Source: Bettongia penicillata ogilbyi (lineage: Eukaryota; Chordata; Mammalia; Diprotodontia; Potoroidae). From it: a DNA stretch of 64,000 bases. Under the pieces are notes generated by a model that worked only from the letters and a program-made list of their open reading frames with translations, searched no databases and had not been told where the DNA came from. The stretch lies in contig JAJHZJ010000414.1 of the NCBI GenBank assembly GCA_023548195.1, positions 1,506,810-1,570,809 on the forward strand, given 5' to 3'. The position numbers and the translations under genes were made by a program. Positions within the stretch are counted from its first letter, which is position 1. Each line of letters starts with the position of its first letter. Positions 57,106 through 64,000 of this stretch are shown one piece after another.

Positions 57106-57655
57106 AATTATGTTGTTTGTCCTTCATTTTCAAAGAGGACCAGTGACATCATGGGTCACATCTTGACTTGGTAAATTGGATTCAAATGAGGCAAGGTTGC
57201 ACAAAGTCGTCAGTCTCACTCTCTCTTCCTGAGTCATCGAACAAAACTGGCAGAACAAAAGTCAAACTGACTGGCGATGGCTCAAAATGCAGTGAATTAC
57301 CTTGATGTCTTCAATGTCTGACCAAATTCCAAGTTTTCTTCAACCACCTTCATGGCTGTTGGAACAAATTGTTCTCTTGTGCCCATTTTCACCAGGGAAA
57401 GTCTTCACATGCTTGGGATAGACCTCCCCCTAATTCACTGTCAGGTTTGAGGCATTGTCAGTTACCCTCAACTTGGTTTAGCCCATCTGCCAAGATGGCT
57501 TGCCAGAGTGTGGCCGCTGTACATGCTATAGCCTCTTGGAGTCACAGGTGAGAGTTACGGGAATCAGGTGGACTCCAAAGGTGGATTCAAATTCCTGAAA
57601 AGGGCTCGGCAGCCCTCACACCAGAGGTGCTAGTCCTCCTGAACACAGCATACAC
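57106..57655 (-). mobile_element. RTE-like element, longest copy in window (antisense)
   Basis: It begins at the tail end 'TTGTTTGTCCTTCATTTTCA' and runs through 'AAGAGGACCAGTGACATCAT', 'GCACAAAGTCGTCAGTCTCA', 'CTGGCGATGGCTCAAAATGC', 'GGCTGTTGGAACAAATTGTT', 'GTCTTCACATGCTTGGGATA', 'GGTGAGAGTTACGGGAATCA', 'AAAAGGGCTCGGCAGCCCTC' and 'ACACCAGAGGTGCTAGTC'. About 550 bp. The copies in this window share the tail end but differ in length, as for 5'-truncated retroposons. The family name is not certain. Confidence 0.65.
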
Positions 57656-57864
57656 CCCATTTTTTCCATTTCAGTTTAGTGTACTGGACTCAGATGTTTA
57701 TCCTAAGGAGTCTGATGGGAACTATTTCTCTCTCTGCCTGTCCATCTACCTCTGGATTTATGGGACTCTAATTACCGTCCAATTACCTTTATTATATTCA
57801 TCCCTAGAGCCAGGTGTGACTGCTCTGCTTTCAATCCTGTGAACACTAGTCCTCATATATTGGA

Positions 57865-58080
57865 AGCAGTTAGTTGTGATGGAAACTTGGAGGGAAGAAG
57901 ACTTAGTTTCTAGCTATGTGATATTAAGCAAATCATTTCACTTCTCTAAGCCTCTGTTTACTCATCTGTAAAGTGGAGAGAATGATCCCTACTTCTCCAA
58001 ACCTCACCGGGTTGTTATGAGAATCAAATAGGAGGCTGTGGCTTTTTAAATTACAAAGGAAGCAGCAGTGATCTGGAAAC
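57865..58080 (+). mobile_element. MIR
   Basis: 'TTCTAGCTATGTGATATTAA', 'GTTTACTCATCTGTAAAGTG' and 'GTTGTTATGAGAATCAAATA'. Confidence 0.8.
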
Positions 58081-58595
58081 CCAGGGAGAAGACAAGTGAG
58101 CTTCAAATTTTTCAGTACCTGTTTTAGTTTTGCTTTTCTTTTACAGCTTTGTCACTTCTCAGTGACTCATCCCCACTGTGCTGGAAGCCCCACCTTGTAA
58201 CAAAGACAGTTAAGTGAAACAAACCAGCAACAGACACATTGGCTTTATCTAACAATGGATTTCTCCATCCTCTTTCTGCTACCTTTTCTGAGAGGAGAGA
58301 GGCATACCTAACTGTTGACTTCTGAATTTGAGATCAGGGGGCTACGTTGATTAGAGTTCTGGTGTCTTTCAATGCTCACTTACTTTACAAAATCACACAT
58401 CTTAGAGCTAGCTCCTAGACCCTGTCCTCAAACAGGGGCCTTATGCTCATTTATAAAATGATCACCATCACATCTCAATAGCACTGTCTCTGCTTCTGTT
58501 TTCACATAAAGCAGGACAGAGTGGTTAGCCACCATTTTTAAAAGTGGGGAAACTGCATCATTGGAGAGTCCTCATCCAACCTTTTGTTAGAGTTG
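58081..58595. other. unassigned unique DNA
   Basis: No repeat or exon recognised. Confidence 0.35.
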
Positions 58596-58599
58596 GGAA

Positions 58600-58745
58600 C
58601 TTGCATGTATATGATGCTTTACATACATATTGTCTCATTTGAGACAACAGCTTGTGAGAGAAATGCTGTTACAACCCACAGAATAAGATACTACCCCCAT
58701 TTTATAGAAGAAAAAAACTGAGGCCTATTCAGTATTCTTCCAGGC
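58600..58745 (-). mobile_element. MIR (antisense)
   Basis: 'ATGATGCTTTACATACATAT', 'TTGTCTCATTTGAGACAACA' and 'TTTTATAGAAG', then AAACTGAGGCC. Confidence 0.65.
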
Positions 58746-58899
58746 TAAGGTTTCTTCCCCACTGGACCTCACAATTCAAGGACGTTCAAAAAGGTCTACA
58801 GCTCCTTGCCAGGGAACACTGGCATGCCTACCTAAATGTGTCTGGGGGGATGAAGAGAGGTAAGAATTTTGGTTTCAGTTTCACTTCATTCACAGTCAT

Positions 58900-59055
58900 A
58901 CTTGATTTCAAATTAGAAAGCACTTGTTAAATGCCTAGTATGCATAAGACACTGAGCAAGTTACCAGATGACTAAAAAATGATTCAGTGGCTGCTATTAA
59001 GGAGCTTGTGCTCCAGTAACAAGGAAAGGGCCAAGTACACAAATAGCTATAATGC
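58900..59055 (-). mobile_element. L2 3' end (antisense), continued beyond a SINE
   Basis: 'GCACTTGTTAAATGCCTAGT', 'ATGCATAAGACACTGAGCAA' and 'AGGAGCTTGTGCTCCAGTAA'. The L2 sequence resumes after the SINE at about 59340. Confidence 0.65.
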
Positions 59056-59059
59056 AACT

Positions 59060-59312
59060 TGGTATTTAGCCATTTTCAGTCGTGTCTGACTCTTCATAAC
59101 CTCATTTGGGTTTTTCTTGGAAGAGATACTGGAGTGATTTGCTATTTCCTTCTCTAGCTCATTTTGCAGATGAGGAAACTGAGGCAAATAGGGTTAAATG
59201 ACTTGCCCAAGGTCACCCAACCAGTAAATATCTGAGACCGGATTTGAATTCAGGAATGTGAATCTTTTTGACTTTAGACCCGTGCTTTATCTATTACACT
59301 GCTTAGCTACCC
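59060..59312 (-). mobile_element. marsupial tRNA-type SINE (antisense) inside L2
   Basis: 'TTTTCAGTCGTGTCTGACTC', 'TTTTTCTTGGAAGAGATACT', 'GCAGATGAGGAAACTGAGGC', 'TGACTTGCCCAAGGTCACCC' and 'CTTTATCTATTACACTGCTT', then AGCTACC. Confidence 0.9.
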
Positions 59313-59329
59313 TAACAAAATTTTGAAAG

Positions 59330-60600
59330 AGATTCTTAAATGTTAAAAGACACCGTAGATTGGAAAGGGAAAGAAGAACTTGTCATTGAGGGGAACAGGG
59401 GAAAGTTTCCTGGAGGAGGTGGAGAAGGTCACACCTGAGCTGGGTCTTTTGAAGAAAAGTACAGATTTCAGTAGGTGCAGATGTGGAGGGAGTTCATAAT
59501 GTTTATTTGTCCCAAGCTCTATTTGAATTTACTAAGTATGAGCATATTTACTATGTTTATAGGAAATGAGGCTACAAATTCAGAATTGAAAATAGTCCCT
59601 GCCATTAAGGAGTATTAGTCTAATAGAAGAAGATAAAATATAAGGGGAGTAATGTTTAAGGAGGGGTTTTTTGGTTTGGAAAATTATAAGAATGGTGAGT
59701 GGAGCCCTAGGGTAATAGATTGACATACTTTCTAGTAGCCTTGGTGGTATTGATTTGATTGTGGTTCCAGAACTGGGAAGTGACCTTGGGCTTGGAATCA
59801 GGAAGATTTGGCTTCAAATCACACCTCCTATACTTACTAGCTGTTTAACCTTTAATCTCTGTGCCTCAGTTTCTTTATCTGTAAAATGACAGCTCTGATT
59901 CTATGATAAATCTGGGGTGGGGGTGGCAGTGCAGAGTCCCCTGGTAGTGGCAACCAAGTGATTGTTGAGAAGATGGGAAGAGATATCAGAGGAGATGAGC
60001 TGTACATAATGGACCACATGGGCATTCACCAGTCAGGAGGGGAGGGGAAGGACTTTTGGAGATGAAAAGGTCAAGTCATCTAGGACAGGATCTGGAAATG
60101 GCAAGTAATATAATTTGACTGGAATATAGAGCTTATGAGAGAAAGGTAGATGAGGGTAATAAAACTAGAAGAGGAGGTTGTGATCAGTCCCTGTAATGCC
60201 AAGGTAGACATTTCTAATTTACCCTCTAAGCATTGGGGAACCGTGAAAGATTTCTAAAGCAAAGAAATGATCTGGTCAGACCTGTTCATTAAAAAGATTT
60301 CTTTACACTGCTGCAAGGTATGCACTGAAGAGGGTAAAGGATAGAAGCAGGGAGGACAGTTAGAAGGTTATTATAACATCCAAGCTAAAGATAAGGAGAC
60401 TGAAAGTAATGACTGTGACCATGGGAGTGGAGAAGAGGGGATGGCAATGAGAGATATTGTGGAGGTAGGGAATATTGGATTTGAAACCTGATCATGGGGG
60501 AGGGAGGAATGGGGAAGAATCAGAGATAACTTGCAGAATTCCAACCTGAGTGAATTGGTGGGGCCTCCTGCAGAAATCGACCCTGTAAGAAAGGGCATGT
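59330..60600 (-). mobile_element. L2 relic (antisense), with a MIR insert
   Basis: 'GTTTCCTGGAGGAGGTGGAG', 'GAGCTGGGTCTTTTGAAGAA' (59440), 'GATTTCTAAAGCAAAGAAAT' (60250), 'AGGACAGTTAGAAGGTTATT' (60355), 'GAGAAGAGGGGATGGCAATG' (60430) and 'GAGATATTGTGGAGGTAGGG' follow the reverse complement of the L2 RT region. A sense MIR lies at about 59780-59900 ('CTCAGTTTCTTTATCTGTAA'). Confidence 0.65.
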
Positions 60601-60689
60601 GTTGAGGATGGCAGGGCAGGCGCTTCCTCCAGGAGAAAATGATGAACTCATTTTGGAGCTATCTGGAGCACCAGATGGATTCCTGATAA

Positions 60690-61115
60690 GTTAGAATCCT
60701 AGAATGTCAAAGCTGGAAGAGACTTTAGCAAAAACCTTCACTTTCCAGATGAGACCCATAGACAGAAGAATATTCATTGACAGAATAATAATCATTGACA
60801 GAACGGTAATTGACAGAGTAATAATAATTTACAGAGCATCGTAAAGTTTGTCAAATGCTTTATAAAATGCATTCACTCTCTCGTTCGAACATCACAATAA
60901 CCCTGTGATGTGTGTGGGCTCTATAGATATTATTATCTCCATTTGACAGATGAAGGAACTAGCTTAAGTTAAGGGACTTGCTCAAGGTCATAAAACTAGT
61001 ATCAGATGATATGAACCTGGATCTTTCTGTCTCCAAGTCAGGTGTTCTGTTCACTCTGCCTGGCTGCCTCTCAAATGATTTGCCCTAGGCACAAAGCTAA
61101 TTAGTGGCAGAACTG
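60690..61115 (-). mobile_element. MIR-related SINEs (antisense), nested
   Basis: 'GAATGTCAAAGCTGGAAGAG' and 'TTCCAGATGAGACCCATAGA' (first), then 'CATCACAATAACCCTGTGAT', 'TTTGACAGATGAAGGAACTA', 'GACTTGCTCAAGGTCATAAA' and 'CTCTGCCTGGCTGCC' (second), then 'GCACAAAGCTAATTAGTGGC'. Confidence 0.75.
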
Positions 61116-61119
61116 GGAC

Positions 61120-62470
61120 TGGAACCTAAGTCTCCTGTGTAAATCAATTTTTTTGTAAATAAACTGCTCAATATGCTAAGGAAACTGTGACTTGAAGGAA
61201 CTCCCTGGTGAATTCTTTAGTAATGGAAATAGTCATCTCCTGATATATCATTTTGTAGGGTCAGACTCCTGTATTTGGATTTGCTTAAAATGGAGCATGT
61301 AGTACAGTGACCACTGGGTCTATTTAAGACCATGCAACTGACATGACTTTTCAGCTTGGGCTCTAGAAGATATAAACTGGAGAATTGGCCCCTTGTTGCA
61401 GAATTTGGTAGGCACAGTCTGCATTTCTGCATCTCAAGCTTTCACAGATCTTGCTCACACTGAAGAGGTTGTCAAGTGCAAATTTTCAGCTGCTCTGGTT
61501 GAGTGATTTCTGCATGGGCGGGGAGAGAGGGTAGATTTCCCTGGCAGCCAATGGGGAAGGAGAATCATATCTGCTCCAACCAGACAGAAAGACCCAGAGA
61601 GGTAAAGAGATTTGGCCTGGCTGCAAAGTGATATCTAGAACCCAAGTCTGGGGATTCCCAAACCACTTCTTTGTCTCATACAGTAGATTCCCTCAGACAG
61701 GGAGAAGAGCCAGCTTGCAAAAAGGATTTTATCAGGGGGGCTGGGGCAGTGGGAGCATGACAATTCTGAGGCACCACCTTCTCCCTTCATCCCTGTGGTT
61801 CTATTTCTACATTTTGCTTTAGTGAGCATTAGAGAGATGAAAAAAAGAACCTGCAGATTGCTCTTTCTAATCCCATAATTATCAGGGAACTCATGATGAG
61901 AAATTATAACGCTCTGTAGCTTTCATAGGGTGGAAAAAAAATACTTCCCTTTTCTATTTGCTGCTAGACACCTTTGAGAAGGCAGCCTGCTTGGGAATCC
62001 TTGGAATACATGGGTCCCTGAGAGAATAAGCTTGAACACTTTCCAGAGAGCAAGGGGTCCCTGGAGTTTCCCACTCCTCTGACCTTAGCCCTGAAGTAGA
62101 ATTACTGTATTCTACTTTCCTGGATAAAAAAAAAAAACCTTTAAAAGTAATGTTGGGTCCTAGGGCACTACCCTCATTGATCCAGGTTTAATGAGTATGA
62201 CTTCATGAGACAGCAGGCAGGAGACTAGTTTAATTTTGGAGGCTTAATGATATTAGAGTATCTGCTTATGTGAACCCAGCAAGTTTCCCTTTCAGCCCAA
62301 AGTGTGTTTTCTTGGTTGTGAAGAATTATTAGATGGACAATGGCTGGTGATCATCTATTTCCCACTTCCACTGAGAATACAGTTGGAAGAGATGACATTC
62401 ACTAGATGTATGACCTTAAACTAGGTATTTACCCTCTCTGGACTTCAATGCCCTCATCAACAAAAGTGAA
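61120..62470. other. unassigned unique DNA
   Basis: Long repeat-poor stretch. Small frames (61217-61432 minus, 61628-61822 plus, 61635-61829 minus) overlap each other and have no domain. It may contain regulatory sequence, but nothing specific can be supported. Confidence 0.4.
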
Positions 62471-62559
62471 GACAGGGATAAAATCGACCCTAAGATTCTT
62501 TCTGGTCTTCAAATTGTATGTTTATTTATTTTTTTTTTAGCTGGAGAGACAGCCAACTC

Positions 62560-62875
62560 TTGCTTTTCTACATGGGGATTATATTCTATGGATTTTTCCA
62601 CTTCAGGCTGGCTTCCCCCCCTGTCACCCAGCACCTGTCTGCCCCCCTCTCCCCACTCCCCTGTCAGTCATTGGGAGCTCAGTGATTATAGACCGATTCT
62701 GGTATCAATCCGATTTGAGCATCGACAGGAAGATAAACCTACTGCAAATATATGATGCATTGCAGAGCCACATGTATACACCACAGTGTGGTCACCATTT
62801 TGAATGATCTGAACCATGGCTCCACTTCATTAGCACAAATAATGGAGAGTCCACAGTATTACAAAGTTTGATGGC
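62560..62875. promoter_or_regulatory. candidate conserved non-coding element
   Basis: Repeat-free, with even composition and several CpG-containing motifs not expected in decayed repeats (GACCGATTCTGG, CAATCCGATTTGAGCATCGA at 62707-62726). It contains no open frame of note. Conservation is untested. Confidence 0.22.
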
Positions 62876-62879
62876 AAAG

Positions 62880-63170
62880 ATCAGATAGCAGGCAGAGTGT
62901 GGGGTTAGGTAAAGAACTAGATAGATATGGAGTCATATCCATGGATTTGAGTTTGAATCGCCAGCTCTGCAATTTACCTAGGTGCTTTTGGGAAAGTCAT
63001 GTCTTCCTCTCTAGAGTTCTGTTTTCGTCTCTGTAAAATAGAGGGTTCATTCCATTAATGACAAAGGAACAGCAGAGGTCATCTAGCCCAAAACCTTCTT
63101 TTTACAGAGGAGGACCTTTAAGGCCCAGAGAGGTTAGGTAATTTGCCTCAGGTCCCACAAGTAATAGAGG
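62880..63170. mobile_element. two MIR copies in opposite orientation
   Basis: Sense: 'TTGAGTTTGAATCGCCAGCT' and 'CGTCTCTGTAAAATAGAGGG' (about 62900-63050). Antisense: 'CTTTTTACAGAGGAGGACC' and 'AATTTGCCTCAGGTCCCACA' (about 63060-63170), continuing after the SINE at about 63428. Confidence 0.75.
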
Positions 63171-63426
63171 GCAGCCAGGTGGTGCCAAAGTGCACAGAGT
63201 GGGCGTGGAGTCAGGAAGACTTATCTTCCCAACTTCAAATCTGGCCTCAGACAGACACTTACTAGCTGTGTAACCCTCCTTGCTTGCCTCAGTTTCCTAA
63301 TCTGTAAAATGAGCTGCAAAAGGTAATGACAGATCACTCCAGTATCTTTGTCAAGAAAATCCCCAAATGGGGTTACGAGGAATCGGACATGCCAAAAAAA
63401 CAAAACAGAAAGCAACTGAACAAGAG
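63171..63426 (+). mobile_element. marsupial tRNA-type SINE inside MIR
   Basis: 'GAGGGCAGCCAGGTGGTGCC', 'CAACTTCAAATCTGGCCTCA', 'CTTACTAGCTGTGTAACCC', 'TCACTCCAGTATCTTTGTCA' and 'GGTTACGAGGAATCGGACAT', with tail AAAGCAACTGAACAAG. The sequence TCCCACAAGTAAT before it and GTCCACAAGCAGT after it are a probable diverged target duplication. Confidence 0.88.
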
Positions 63427-63489
63427 TCCACAAGCAGTGCCAGGAGGAACTTGTGAATCAAGGACCTCATAGTTAGTGCTCTTTCCCTT

Positions 63490-63602
63490 ATGCCATTTTA
63501 CCACTACTTGTTCAACAAGCGTTATTAAGCACTTTCTATACTAGGAGCTGAGGGTGCAAGACCAAAACAAACTATGATGGAAGAGTCTCTTAAAGTGTAC
63601 TG
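63490..63602 (-). mobile_element. L2 3' end (antisense)
   Basis: 'CAACAAGCGTTATTAAGCAC', 'TTTCTATACTAGGAGCTGAG' and 'AAAACAAACTATGATGG'. Confidence 0.6.
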
Positions 63603-63604
63603 TG

Positions 63605-63750
63605 TTGGGCAGAGGTATCAAACACATGGCTTGGCCCTCAGCCCTTCAGAGTATAGCGTGAACCAGATTCAAATGTAATTGTGAAATATAGAACAAATAA
63701 GTAAAAATACAGTGGAGCATAAATAATATTAATGAAGTTAGAGATTACTA
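63605..63750. mobile_element. hAT-type MITE fragment
   Basis: 'GGCAGAGGTATCAAACACAT', 'GGCTTGGCCCTCAGCCCTTC', 'GTGAACCAGATTCAAATGTA' and 'AATACAGTGGAGCATAAATA' match the 5' half of a common marsupial hAT-like MITE whose end is CAGGGGTGTCAAAC. Confidence 0.5.
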
Positions 63751-64000
63751 TGGATGAGCCTTTCCAGGTCTAAGTGACTGCATCTCAAAGTTGGAAAGGA
63801 CCTCTTAGGATGTCTGATCCCCTCCAGACCCAAGCTGAATCTTGTAAGTAGGAGAGAACTTGCTAGTGTGTAGCTTAAATCCATCACCCTCCTCCTGTGT
63901 GTTGGAGTTTGAGGCTCTCCACTTAATCATTGTTCTCAAGCTTTCCATGGGATCAGAGTACGGGAGATAACAAAAGGAGGGCAGACAGTTCTTAATTATT
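63751..64000. mobile_element. MIR-like sequence, otherwise unassigned
   Basis: 'CTCAAAGTTGGAAAGGACCT' resembles antisense MIR. The remainder to the window end is unassigned. Confidence 0.35.

Overview
The window looks like nuclear DNA of a marsupial. It is AT-rich and dense in interspersed repeats. The repeats are marsupial-type L1 and ORF1-only half-L1 (HAL1) elements, L2 and L3/CR1 relics, MIR/CORE-SINE relics, the common marsupial tRNA-type SINE (starts like GGCAGCTAGGTGGCACAGTG, ends in a CAA-rich tail), an RTE-like family with a CAA-type tail, and small hAT DNA transposons. There are no prokaryotic operons, no CRISPR array, and no tRNA, rRNA or snRNA gene that I can recognise. Repeat family names come from memory of consensus sequences and were not tested by search.

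Layout. 1-1.7 kb: 3' part of a HAL1 whose 5' end lies outside the window. 1.7-9.6 kb: L2, MIR, an L3/CR1 relic, L1 tails and a (TC)n array. 9.6-15.8 kb: one nearly full-length but dead L1 on the minus strand (5'UTR, ORF1, spacer, ORF2 with endonuclease and FADD reverse transcriptase motifs, 3'UTR). 16-30 kb: L2, MIR, CR1 and L1 fragments, plus two short unique stretches at 19.3-20.2 kb that look like coding exons with a poly(A) signal. 30.3-33.0 kb and 37.6-40.2 kb: two HAL1 insertions with recognisable target-site duplications. 40.6-46 kb: a hAT-Tip100-like element, a long L2 relic, and a palindromic hAT MITE inside a SINE. 46-49.8 kb: MIR relics and unique DNA. 49.87-50.96 kb: the only clear CpG island, with an upstream polypyrimidine tract, a probable non-coding first exon on the plus strand ending at a strong GTGAGT donor (50442), an 11-codon uORF, and a (GA)n array about 570 bp into the putative intron. 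52-64 kb: mostly unique intronic-type DNA with MIR, L2 and SINE relics and some candidate conserved non-coding blocks.

Gene content is therefore sparse: one probable promoter and first exon (gene not identified) and one possible pair of terminal exons (gene not identified). All other long open frames are repeat-derived or chance.

The most interesting structure is the HAL1 set. The three elements lack ORF2. Their 3'UTRs are tandem modules, each joining the L1 inter-ORF spacer to an L1 3' terminus: two modules in two elements, and at least three, partly from a further 612-bp tandem duplication, in the element at the window start.
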